DNA of 64,000 bases from an uncultured Clostridia bacterium (GTDB lineage: Bacteria; Bacillota; Clostridia; Christensenellales; Borkfalkiaceae), in contig CANQUD010000002.1 in NCBI GenBank assembly GCA_947626935.1, forward strand, positions 1 to 64,000, written 5' to 3'. The notes under the pieces are model-generated. The model saw only the letters and a program-made list of their open reading frames with translations, made no database searches and was not told where the DNA came from. This document shows, in pieces, positions 49,601 through 58,900 of this stretch. The position numbers and the translations under genes are program-made. Position 1 is the first letter of the stretch. The number at the start of each line of letters is the position of its first letter.

Positions 49601-50830
49601 TCAGAATGCCCAGTTCCCGTCCTTGAAGAGCTGTACTCTCTCTCCGCTCTTTGTGACGCCGACGATCTCGAGATCTTTGCTGCCGATCATGAAATCGACA
49701 TGGATCGTGCTGTCGTTGATGCCCTTTTCCTTGAGCTGTTCCTTCGTCATGTCCTCAAAGCCTCTCACGCATTCGTTGAAGCCTCTGCCGAGCGCCAAAT
49801 GGCAGCTTGCATTTTCATCGAAGAGGGTATTGTAGAAGAGAAGCCCCGTATTGTTGATGGGAGAATCATAGGCAATGAGGGCGCATTCGCCGAGCATCTT
49901 CGCCCCTTCATCCATCGAGATCATCTTTTCGAGCAGTTCTTGATTCTTCTTTGCCTTGACTTCGACGACCTTGCCGCCCTCAAAGCGAATGGAGAAGTCC
50001 TCGATGAGTTCCCCCTGATAGGAAAGCGGCTTTGTGGAGTAGACGACCCCCTCCGCTTCCCCCGCCTTGGGCGAAATGAAGATCTCTTCGCTCGGGATGT
50101 TGGGGTTGAAATAGGCGCCGCCGAGAGTCTCTTCCCCGCCTCCGCAGAAATGGCTGCCGTCGATGAGTCCGACTTTGAGATCGGTGCCGTTCTTGGACTT
50201 ATACTCCAAGGAAACGAGCTTGAGACGGTCGAGATAGTCACACTTCTCGGCAAGTTCATCGTTGTGACGGTGCCAATCCTTCACGGGGTCGGCTCCGTCT
50301 GCGCGGGAAGCCGTCAAAATGGCATCCCAGAGACGTTCGACGGCGCTGCTGCCTGTCGGAGCATCGGGGAACACCTTTTTTGCCCACGCCCTCGAGGGGA
50401 CGGCGGCGATACACCATTGATATTTGTTCTCCATCTCGTCACGGATGGGCTTGATGACCTTGGAACGGGACATGCGGACAGCCGTAAATTTCTCCTGATC
50501 AAGTCCCTTGAGACCGTCGGGATCGGCGGATTCAAGGTACAGCATAGCGGGAAGCTGCTCTTTTCTGTATTCGAGCTTTTCGATCTCCCACTTTGCAAAG
50601 GATTCCAAGGATTCCTGCTTCTGATATTTATAATGCGTCGTCACGAGAGGCTGGTGGCTCCAATCGACGGTCACTTTTCCCGCGCCCGCGCGGTACAGTT
50701 CCTCGACGACCATCTCGACGAACTCGGGTTGGTCGAGTTCCGCCTGCACGACGACCCATTGACCTTTCTTGACGTTGATGCCGGTTTTCGCAAGAAGTTT
50801 TGCATATCGTCTGAGCTGCAATTTATTCAT
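49601..50830 (-). CDS. M29 family aminopeptidase
   Basis: Thermophilic-aminopeptidase family (AmpS/PepS): LLAKTGINVKKGQWVVVQAELDQPEFV at the N-terminus and, in the catalytic domain, PNIPSEEIFISP, LGECALIAYDSPI, ENASCHLALGRGF and STIHVDFMIGS, which hold the Glu, Glu, His, Tyr/His and Asp ligands of the two metal ions. It removes N-terminal residues from peptides, in the cytoplasm. Length 409 aa, normal. ATG 50830 has AAGGAGAT. First gene of a minus-strand operon continuing into the CobW genes. Confidence 0.93.
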   Translation of the reverse strand: MNKLQLRRYAKLLAKTGINVKKGQWVVVQAELDQPEFVEMVVEELYRAGAGKVTVDWSHQPLVTTHYKYQKQESLESFAKWEIEKLEYRKEQLPAMLYLESADPDGLKGLDQEKFTAVRMSRSKVIKPIRDEMENKYQWCIAAVPSRAWAKKVFPDAPTGSSAVERLWDAILTASRADGADPVKDWHRHNDELAEKCDYLDRLKLVSLEYKSKNGTDLKVGLIDGSHFCGGGEETLGGAYFNPNIPSEEIFISPKAGEAEGVVYSTKPLSYQGELIEDFSIRFEGGKVVEVKAKKNQELLEKMISMDEGAKMLGECALIAYDSPINNTGLLFYNTLFDENASCHLALGRGFNECVRGFEDMTKEQLKEKGINDSTIHVDFMIGSKDLEIVGVTKSGERVQLFKDGNWAF

Positions 50831-50871
50831 CTGAACTATCTCCTTTTTATATTGTTAAAGATTACCTTTTT

Positions 50872-50899
50872 ATTATAACCCTTTTTTTCGCAAAGTCAA
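50872..50899 (-). promoter_or_regulatory. Promoter of the M29 aminopeptidase operon
   Basis: TTGACT (50899-50894) and TATAAT (50877-50872) on the minus strand with a 16-nt spacer. Confidence 0.7.
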
Positions 50900-50953
50900 A
50901 CATATCACAAAAAAAGGTGAAAATTGCTTTTCAAATCGCATTTTTCGCCTTTT

Positions 50954-50986
50954 TACATAGTATTATGCCAGATATAGTACTATGTT
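50954..50986. repeat. Dispersed palindromic element, copy 5, at the end of nrdG
   Basis: Outer arms ACATAGTA (50955-50962) and TACTATGT (50977-50984) are perfectly inverted, and the middle TTATGCCAGATATAG is a diverged version of the common core. On the minus strand it encodes the last residues of nrdG (IVLYLA-stop). Confidence 0.75.
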
Positions 50987-51478
50987 CCCTTGCTCTCTTG
51001 TACGTTTCAAGTCGAGGACGCGCTGGTTGGAAGAGCCGCGGAATTTCAATCGGATGTCCTTCAGCTCCTCAATGAACGGTCCGTCGACGAGAACATCGAT
51101 CTCGGAGAGAAGTTCTCTGACCCCCTCTCCGTTGTCCTCCTTGAGCGTCCCGTTTTCATAGGTGTAACCCGTGTAGCACCAAATGTCCTTTTCGGGAAAT
51201 CTCTCGCGGAATTTTCTGATAAACGGAAGGAGCACGGTCCTGTTTTCGGGTTCGAAGGGATCACCGCCGAGAAGAGACAGTCCCGCGATGTAATCGGGCG
51301 CAAGCGCCTCGAGGAGTTCCTCTTCCGTCTCTCCCGTAAAGGGTTTTCCGTACGAAAAATCCCATGCAACGGAATTGAAACACCCCTTGCAATGCCTTCT
51401 GCAACCCGAAACAAAGAGGGAGACTCTGACTCCCTCTCCGTTTGCGATATCATATTTTTTGATCTCTGCGTAGTTCAT
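50963..51478 (-). CDS. nrdG: Anaerobic ribonucleoside-triphosphate reductase activating protein
   Basis: Radical-SAM activase of NrdD. The CxxxCxxC cluster motif is SGCRRHCKGCFNS (Cys26, 30, 33), followed by the SAM-binding GLSLLGGDPFEPEN and YTGYTYEN. It installs the glycyl radical on NrdD. Length 171 aa is typical. It lies 23 nt after nrdD. The last residues (IVLYLA) and the stop codon fall inside a dispersed palindromic element, replacing a natural C-terminus. Confidence 0.95.
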   Translation of the reverse strand: MNYAEIKKYDIANGEGVRVSLFVSGCRRHCKGCFNSVAWDFSYGKPFTGETEEELLEALAPDYIAGLSLLGGDPFEPENRTVLLPFIRKFRERFPEKDIWCYTGYTYENGTLKEDNGEGVRELLSEIDVLVDGPFIEELKDIRLKFRGSSNQRVLDLKRTREQGNIVLYLA

Positions 51479-51501
51479 GCGGTTATCCGTTCAGAATGTC
51501 C

Positions 51502-53670
51502 TCAAAGGTGCAGGACCCTCTCTCTGATCTCCTGCGTTCTGCCTTGGTTCCAGAACTGCGTTCCGATATAACCGCACGTGCGGCGGGCAACGTTCATCTT
51601 GCTCTGGTCGCGGTTATGGCAATACGGGCATTCCCAGATGTATTTGCCGTCCTCTTCCACCGTGACGATCTCGCCGTCGTATCCGCAAACTTGGCAATAA
51701 TCGCTCTTTGTATTGAGTTCCGCATACATGATGTTGTCATAGATGAACTGCATCACGGAAAGGACTGCGGGGATATTATCCTGCATGTTGGGAACTTCGA
51801 CGTAGGAGATCGCACCGCCCGGGGAGAGCTGCTGGAATTCGCTCTCGAACTTCAGCTTGGTGAATGCGTCGATCTGTTCTGTCACGTGAACGTGATAGCT
51901 GTTTGTGATATAATTCTTGTCGGTCACGCCGGGGATGATGCCGAATCTCTGCTGAAGCGCCTTGGCGAACTTGTACGTCGTGCTCTCGAGCGGCGTTCCG
52001 TAAAGGGAGAAGTCGATATTGTGCATCGCCTTCCATTCCTTGCACTTGTCGTTCATGTGCTGCATGACGGAGAGCGCAAACGGCTTCGCATCGGGATCGG
52101 TATGCGATTTTCCCGTCATGTACTTCGTGCATTCATAGAGTCCCGCATAGCCGAGCGAGATCGTGGAATACCCGCCGTACAGGAGTTTATCGATCTTTTC
52201 CCCTTTCTTGAGTCTCGCAAGAGCGCCGTACTGCCAAAGAATGGGCGCTGCGTCGGAAAGCGTGCCCTTGAGCCTGTTGTGGCGGCACATCAAAGCCCTG
52301 TGGCAGAGTTCGAGCCGTTCGTCGAAGATCTTCCAGAACTTCTCCCGATCGCCGCCCGAGGAGAGCGCAACGTCGACCAGATTGATCGTGACGACGCCCT
52401 GATTGAACCTTCCGTAGTACTTCGGCTTGCCGTTTTCGTCAAGATACGGCGTCAGGAAGCTGCGGCAGCCCATACAGGTGTAGCAATGCCCTTCTCCGTT
52501 GCGGTCGACCTTGTACTCGAGCATCTTCTTTTCGGAAATATAGTCGGGGACCATGCGCTTTGCCGTGCATTTTGCGGCGAGGCAGGTAAGATACCAATAT
52601 CTGCTTCCCTCACGGACATTGTCCTCTTCGAGAACATAGATGAGCTTGGGGAAGGCGGGCGTCACCCAAACGCCCGATTCGTTTTTGACGCCTTGGATGC
52701 GCTGGTTGAGCGTCTCCTCGATGATCATGGCAAGATCTTCGCGCTCGCGTTCGTTGCGGGCTTCGCCGAGGTACATGAATACGGTCACGAAGGGTGCCTG
52801 TCCGTTCGTCGTCAACAGGGTCACGACCTGATACTGAATGGTCTGGATGCCCTTTTTGATCTCCTCGCGGAGCCTCTTTTCGGCAATGCGGTTGATCGTA
52901 TCTTCCATGACGGCGACATCCGCAAGCTCCTCGGCGACTTCGGCGCGGATCTTACGGCGGCTGATGTCGACAAAGGGAGCAAGGTGCGTCAGGGAGATCG
53001 ACTGTCCGCCATACTGGTTGGAAGCGACCTGCGCGATGATCTGCGTGGCGATATTGCAAGCTGTGGAGAAAGAATGCGGCTTCTCGATGAACGTCCCCGA
53101 GATCACGGTTCCGTTCTGGAGCATGTCCTCAAGGTTGACGAGGTCGCAGTTGTGCATGTGCTGGGCATAGTAGTCCGCATCGTGGAAGTGAATGATCCCC
53201 TCCTCGTGCGCTTCGACGACGTCACGGGGAAGCAGGAGCCTGCGGGTCAGATCCTTGCTGACTTCGCCCGCCATATAGTCGCGCTGGACGGAATTGACGG
53301 TCGGATTTTTGTTGGAATTTTCCTGCTTGACTTCTTCATTGTTGCATTCGATGAGCGTGAGGATCCGCTCGTCGGTCGTGTTTGCTTTTCTGACGAGGGC
53401 ACGGGAATAGCGGTAAGTAATGTACTTCCGCGCAACGGCAAACGCCTTTTGGTCCATGATCTGATTCTCGACGAAGTCTTGGATCTCTTCGACGCTGACG
53501 GCACGGTTGAGATCCCCCGCCAAAGCGGAGACCTTCTCGGCGATCGTATTGATCTGGTCCTCGGAGAGGCGGTTGTCGACACTCACCTCATTGTTTGCCT
53601 TGCGTACGGCGCTGATGATCTTTTGGACGTCGAAGCTGACTTCCGCACCGTTTCTCTTGATGATCTTCAT
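51502..53670 (-). CDS. nrdD: Anaerobic ribonucleoside-triphosphate reductase
   Basis: Class III ribonucleotide reductase. An N-terminal ATP-cone (MKIIKRNGAEVSFDVQKIISAVRKANNEV, residues 1-90) provides allosteric control; the barrel has the active-site segment CMGCRSFLTPYLDENG; near the C-terminus CQVCGYDG and CPYCHN form the zinc site and RTCGYIGTQFWNQGR contains the glycyl-radical Gly. Length 722 aa. Start ATG 53670 with AGGAGAAA; the frame is open further upstream, but past the promoter. Confirms an anaerobic life style. Expression may be controlled by the palindrome at 53718-53741. Confidence 0.96.
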   Translation of the reverse strand: MKIIKRNGAEVSFDVQKIISAVRKANNEVSVDNRLSEDQINTIAEKVSALAGDLNRAVSVEEIQDFVENQIMDQKAFAVARKYITYRYSRALVRKANTTDERILTLIECNNEEVKQENSNKNPTVNSVQRDYMAGEVSKDLTRRLLLPRDVVEAHEEGIIHFHDADYYAQHMHNCDLVNLEDMLQNGTVISGTFIEKPHSFSTACNIATQIIAQVASNQYGGQSISLTHLAPFVDISRRKIRAEVAEELADVAVMEDTINRIAEKRLREEIKKGIQTIQYQVVTLLTTNGQAPFVTVFMYLGEARNEREREDLAMIIEETLNQRIQGVKNESGVWVTPAFPKLIYVLEEDNVREGSRYWYLTCLAAKCTAKRMVPDYISEKKMLEYKVDRNGEGHCYTCMGCRSFLTPYLDENGKPKYYGRFNQGVVTINLVDVALSSGGDREKFWKIFDERLELCHRALMCRHNRLKGTLSDAAPILWQYGALARLKKGEKIDKLLYGGYSTISLGYAGLYECTKYMTGKSHTDPDAKPFALSVMQHMNDKCKEWKAMHNIDFSLYGTPLESTTYKFAKALQQRFGIIPGVTDKNYITNSYHVHVTEQIDAFTKLKFESEFQQLSPGGAISYVEVPNMQDNIPAVLSVMQFIYDNIMYAELNTKSDYCQVCGYDGEIVTVEEDGKYIWECPYCHNRDQSKMNVARRTCGYIGTQFWNQGRTQEIRERVLHL

Positions 53671-53717
53671 AATTTCTCCTCGTAATTTTTCCCGTGATTT
53701 TTCCCCGAAGGGTGAAA

Positions 53718-53741
53718 AAGCGTTTCCCGCAGGAAACGCTT
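53718..53741. promoter_or_regulatory. Palindromic operator or attenuator at the nrdD transcription start
   Basis: AAGCGTTTCC (53718-53727) and GGAAACGCTT (53732-53741) are perfect inverted arms around CGCA. The palindrome begins 2 nt downstream of the nrdD promoter -10, covering the start point. Confidence 0.55.
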
Positions 53742-53743
53742 CT

Positions 53744-53772
53744 ATCATACACGATATTGAAAAAGATGTCAA
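53744..53772 (-). promoter_or_regulatory. Promoter of nrdDG
   Basis: TTGACA (53772-53767) and TATGAT (53749-53744) on the minus strand are separated by 17 nt. Confidence 0.8.
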
Positions 53773-53905
53773 GTGTTTTGGCACAATATTTAGATAAAAA
53801 TTTTTGGAGTCACCACTATATCTTGTGGTTTCGTCGGTTTTTGGCGAAATATGCGCATGAAACAAAAGGCGCAAATGTTACACGCTGAAAGCATGAAATT
53901 TCGGG

Positions 53906-54829
53906 TCAGAATTCGCTCACTTTGAGATTGCTCAAGATCTCCTCGTACTTGTCTTTCGTGAAGGAGATCGTGCCGAACGTCGTGACCGCCGCAGTCCCCG
54001 CAGCGACGCCCGCGCGGAGAATATCGGGAAGGTCTGCTCCCTGCTGCATCATGTTCGCGACCGCCGCGACCATCGCGTCTCCCGCGCCGACCGTGGAATT
54101 GACTGCGACATTGATGCTCTTGCAATAATAGTTCTTTGTGCCGTTCGTCAGGATCGCGCCGTCCCGTCCGAGAGAGAGCAGGACATTCTTTGCTCCCCTG
54201 TCGAGCAGCTCCTTGCAGCCCGAGACCATTTCCGTGCGGCTCTTCAATTTTCTGCCGAGCGTATTCTCAAGCTCTTCGAGATTGGGCTTGACGAGATCGA
54301 CGCCCGCCTCGAGCGCCGCAAAGAGCCGTCCCCCTTCCGTATCGACGATGCGGAGCGATTTGGGATCGACCGAGCGGAACAGTTCGCGGTAGTAGCTGTC
54401 GTCGACGCCGCGGGGCAAGCTCCCCGAGATCACGGTGACATCCGCGGATGACGACGAGGACTGGATCATGTGGAGAAGTTCGAGCAGCTTCTCCCCTTCC
54501 ACCTGCCCGCCGACATCGTTGATCTCGGTGAGCATGGATCGCTTGTCGATACATTTATAGTTCTCGCGGACCCTGCCGCTGTTCCAGACGAACGTGAACC
54601 GTACGCCCTCGCGGTCGAGCGCGTCGATGAACATTTGCCCGTTCTCATTGTACATAAAGCCCGTCGCATGCGCTTCTCCGCCCAGTCTTGCGACGCCGAT
54701 CGCGACATTGAGCGCTTTCCCCGTGAAGGAAAGGGCCTTGGATTTGACCACGTTCACCTTCCCGACGTTCAAAGAATCAAGCTCGATCGTGACGTCAACA
54801 CTCGGACTCATGCAGACAGTTAAAATCAT
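53906..54829 (-). CDS. PfkB-family hexose-phosphate kinase (1-phosphofructokinase type)
   Basis: Ribokinase-like fold: N-terminal ILTVCMSPSVDVTIELDSLNVGKVNVV and GGQVEGEKL, and the C-terminal anion-hole/catalytic motif VNSTVGAGDAMVAAVANMM. The N-terminal pattern matches fructose-1-phosphate kinase (FruK) and tagatose-6-phosphate kinase (LacC). No fructose PTS or fruR lies next to it, so substrate assignment is open; the adjacent pfkA suggests a role in sugar-phosphate flux. Length 307 aa. AAGGAG at good distance from ATG 54829. Confidence 0.87.
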   Translation of the reverse strand: MILTVCMSPSVDVTIELDSLNVGKVNVVKSKALSFTGKALNVAIGVARLGGEAHATGFMYNENGQMFIDALDREGVRFTFVWNSGRVRENYKCIDKRSMLTEINDVGGQVEGEKLLELLHMIQSSSSSADVTVISGSLPRGVDDSYYRELFRSVDPKSLRIVDTEGGRLFAALEAGVDLVKPNLEELENTLGRKLKSRTEMVSGCKELLDRGAKNVLLSLGRDGAILTNGTKNYYCKSINVAVNSTVGAGDAMVAAVANMMQQGADLPDILRAGVAAGTAAVTTFGTISFTKDKYEEILSNLKVSEF

Positions 54830-54881
54830 TTCATACTCCTTGGCGGGATCTCCCCCCTTTGAAGGTCGCGCCGATTATTTT

Positions 54882-55844
54882 TTACATGGAGATCATCTGA
54901 AGGGTCTCATAGAGTTCGTAATTGAACTTCTTCTTCATGGAGACGGCTTCGATGATATCCATATCGATGATCTCGTTCTTGTGGATGCCGACGACACGGT
55001 TGCCGATCCCGTCCTTCAACAGGCGGACAGCCTTGTTCCCGAACTGCGCGGCAAGCATTCTGTCCGCCATGGAGGGCGAACCGCCGCGCTGGATGTGCCC
55101 GATGGTCGTAGCCCGTACGGAATAGGTCGTGATCTCCTGCAATTTCTTTGCGAAGGCTTCCGCCGTGACGGCGCCCTCCGCAACGACGATGATGTTGGAG
55201 CGCTTGCCGTTCGCGCGGGAGCGGTTGATCCGCATGACGATGTCCTCGAGGTCATAGGCGATCTCGGGGACGACGATGATCTCCGCGCCCGACGTGATGC
55301 CCGCATAGAGAGCGATGTCGCCGCAGTGGCGCCCCATGACTTCCACGACGGAAATGCGTTCGTGCGAATTCATGGTGTCACGCAGTTTATTGATGATCTC
55401 GAGACAGGTATTGACCGCCGTATCGAAGCCGAGCGTATAGTCGGTATACTGCAGGTCGTTGTCGATGGTCCCGGGGATGCCGATGGTCGGAATGCCGTAG
55501 TCCTCGGTGAGGCACTTTGCGCCGCGGAAACTTCCGTCGCCGCCGATGACGACAAGCCCTTCGATCCCGTGCTTTTCCAGCGTGGCGACCGCCTGCTTCT
55601 GCCCTTCGACCGTGAGCATCTCGAGACATCTTGCCGTGCGGAGCACAGTCCCCCCTCTCTGAACGATGTCGGAGACGGACCGCATCTCCATCTGCCGCAT
55701 GCTGTCCTCGATGAGACCCGCATAGCCGCGTTCGATACCAAAGACTTCCATGCCGAAATAGATGGCTGTACGGACGACCGCGCGGATCGCCGCATTCATG
55801 CCCGGGGCATCGCCGCCGCTGGTAAGTAAACCTATCCTCTTCAT
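54882..55844 (-). CDS. pfkA: 6-phosphofructokinase
   Basis: ATP-dependent PfkA: IGLLTSGGDAPGMNAAIRAVVR (N-terminal ATP loop), VVIGGDGSFRGAKCL, GIPGTIDNDLQYTDYTLGFDTAVNT with the catalytic Asp, VEVMGRHCGDIALYAGI and GHIQRGGSPSMADRMLA. It phosphorylates fructose 6-phosphate in glycolysis. ATG 55844 with GGAGG 6 nt upstream is the start, not the in-frame TTG 55850. Length 320 aa. It follows dnaE on the minus strand, an arrangement (dnaE-pfkA) conserved in many Firmicutes. Confidence 0.97.
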   Translation of the reverse strand: MKRIGLLTSGGDAPGMNAAIRAVVRTAIYFGMEVFGIERGYAGLIEDSMRQMEMRSVSDIVQRGGTVLRTARCLEMLTVEGQKQAVATLEKHGIEGLVVIGGDGSFRGAKCLTEDYGIPTIGIPGTIDNDLQYTDYTLGFDTAVNTCLEIINKLRDTMNSHERISVVEVMGRHCGDIALYAGITSGAEIIVVPEIAYDLEDIVMRINRSRANGKRSNIIVVAEGAVTAEAFAKKLQEITTYSVRATTIGHIQRGGSPSMADRMLAAQFGNKAVRLLKDGIGNRVVGIHKNEIIDMDIIEAVSMKKKFNYELYETLQMISM

Positions 55845-55928
55845 ATCCAACCTCCGTATTCCGAGACCTATTATAACACACCCTTCCCAAAAAAGAAAGA
55901 GGTTTGAAAAATTCTTTTTCGATATTTT

Positions 55929-58900
55929 TCAGACGATCTTGACGCAAGGGTCGGGCAGGAACATCCGGATTTCCGCAAGCAAAGCCCGCGAGAGGCGGAC
56001 GTTGTATTCATACCGTTTCCCGCCGTGAAGGATCTTCGCCTTTGTTCCGCCCTGATAGCCCTCGAGCGTCTCGATGAGTTCGTCGAAATCTTCATCGGTG
56101 ATCGCCCTCGCATCCAGCCAGAGGACTTCGGGCGTGAGGACGGGTTCGTTCGCTTTCGTCTCCTCTTCGCCGTCCGACGAGAGCGATTCGAGCGTATCGA
56201 TGATGACGACGGGCGCCTTTTCGGAGGGAATATCGATCTTTCCCTTGATGCGGACGACGGCGTCCTGCTTGATGACGGAACGCGTCCTGTCATAGATCTT
56301 CGGGAAGGCAAGGCATTCGACGGAGCCGTACAGGTCCTCCACGGTGATGAACGCCATGAATCCGCCCGACTTCGTGCTGATCTTCTTGACTGTCGAGATG
56401 ATCCCGCCCATCACGACAGGATCGCCCGCCTTGACGAGGTTATATGTCCTGTCATGCGTCTCTTCGTCCTCTTCGAAGTCGGTGAGCATGCCCGTGTTGA
56501 AGGTGCAGTCGCGGAATCTGTCCGCATACTTTTCGAAGGGATGCCCGCTGACGTACACGCCGAGAATGGATTTCTCCTTGGAGAGTAATTCTTCCTTCTC
56601 CCATTCGGGAATGTCGGGATAGTTCGCCTTGGGAGTCTCCTCGGAGAGGATATCGCCGAACAGGGACATCTGCATGCTGTTCTTCTGCTTTTCGATGCTC
56701 TGCATCCTGCGCATGAGGTCCTCATACACCGCTGTGTACTGCGAGCGGAAATGCCCCATGCTGTCGAAGGCTCCGCCGAGAATGAGCGCTTCGACCATCT
56801 TTTTGTTGACAAAGGAAATGCAGCGCATGAGGAAATCGGAGAAGTCGGCAAACGCCCCGTTCTTCTTGCGTTCCTCGACGACGCTCTCCATTGCCGAAAT
56901 GCCGACGCCGCGCAGCGCACAGAGTCCTATGCGGATCCCGTCCCCTTCCACGGCAAAATATGCCTTGGAACGGTTGACGTCGGGCGGAAGGATGCGGATA
57001 TTCTTCTCCTTCATGTAGACGATATACTTTGCGATCTCGTCGATCTTGGAGATGCGGTTGTTGAGAACGCCCGCAAGGAATTCCTTGGGATAGTACTTTT
57101 TCAGATACGCCGTCTGGTAGGTGACGACGGCGTATGCCGCCGCATGGGACTTGTTGAAGGCGTAGGACGCAAAGCTCTCCATCTGCGCGAACAGTTCCGC
57201 GGCGGTCTCGGGCGGAATGCCGTGCGACTGGCAACCCGTGATGTTTCCGTAGACGGGATCCCCGTTCTCATCGTGCCCCACGACCTTGTCCGTATCGCCG
57301 TAGATGAATTTTTCCTTTTGCGCCATCAGCTCGTTGAGGTGCTTTTTCGCCATGGCGCGGCGAACAAGGTCCGCCTGTCCCAGAGAGTAGCCCGCAAGAT
57401 TCTGGAAGATCTGCATGACCTGCTCCTGATAGATGATGACGCCGTACGTCTTTTCGAGAATGGGTCTCAAGAGGGGCGTGAGATACTTGATCTTGTCTGG
57501 TTCCGCCCTGTTTTTCAGATAGTCGGGAATGAAGTCCATGGGACCGGGGCGATAGAGGGAGATCCCTGCGATGAGATCCTCGAGGCAGGTCGGGTGGAGC
57601 TGTTTCATGAACCGCTTCATCCCCCCTTGCTCGAGTTGGAACACTGCGTCCGTGTCCCCTTCGGAGATCAGGTCGTATGCCCCCTCGTCGTCGCAGTTCT
57701 GCCCGAACTCGATATGTACCCCATAGTCCTCATAGATATAGTCGAGGGTCTTTTTGATGTCCGTCAGCGTCGTAAGGGCGAGGAAATCCATTTTCAGCAT
57801 CCCGATGGACTCGACTTCCTTCATGTCGAACTGGGTCGTGATGTCCTCGCCGTTCCGCGAAAGCGGAACATTGTCGGCGATCTTCTTTCTGCAGATGACG
57901 ACGCCCGCCGCGTGCATGGACGTGTTCCGCGGCATGCCTTCCAGTTTGAGTCCCATATCGATGACGCGCTTCAGCGTCTCGTCCGACTCATAGATCTCCA
58001 CGAATTCGGGGTTTCGTTTCCCGATTTGATCGTCGAGCTTCTTCTTGGCTTCGTCGAGCTTGCCTTCAAGGTCGGCAAGCTTCATTTTCTCCTCATCCGT
58101 CGTGACTTCCGTGCCGCGCATGGCGCCGAGTGCCGTCTCCGCATCGGCGACCTTACTCCTTCTGCTCTCGATGTCAAGCCCCAAAAGTTCACGGATCGTC
58201 GACTTGCCGTCCATGAGTTTCGTCACTCTGTCGGTGTCCGAATAGGGCACCCGCATGACCCTGCCGACGTCCTTGATGACGGCACGGGACGCAAGAGTTC
58301 CGAATGTGACGATCTGTGCGACGTTTTCGGGATGATAGCGCTTTCTGACATATTCGATCGTCTCCCCGCGCCGCTCCGTACAGAAATCGACGTCAAAGTC
58401 GGGCATGGAGACACGGTCGGGGTTCAAAAACCGCTCGAAGAGCAAGTCATAGCGGAGCGGATCGACGTTGGTGATGCCGATCGCATAGGCGACGATGCTG
58501 CCGACGCCCGATCCTCTCCCCGGTCCGACGGGGATATCGTGCGACTTTGACCAGTTGATATAGTCCCAAACGATGAGGAAGTAATCGGCAAACCCCATCT
58601 TGATGATCACAGACAGTTCGTATTCCGCTCTCTTCTTGATCTCATCCGTAAGATCGGGGTAGCGCTTTGGAAGTCCTTCCCATGTCAAACGGGTCAGATA
58701 TTCGGGGGACGGCGTGCCGTCGTCTGCCGTATAGAGCGGAATGAGCGTCTTGTCGTAGACGGGAGACCCGTCATCCTTCAAATTGAACGGCGTGTCGATC
58801 TCGGAGACCTTGTCGGCGATGACGCGGGTATTGGCGATCGCCTCGGGAAGATCGGGAAAGACAGCTGCCATTTCGTCTCCCGATTTCATGTAGAACTCGT

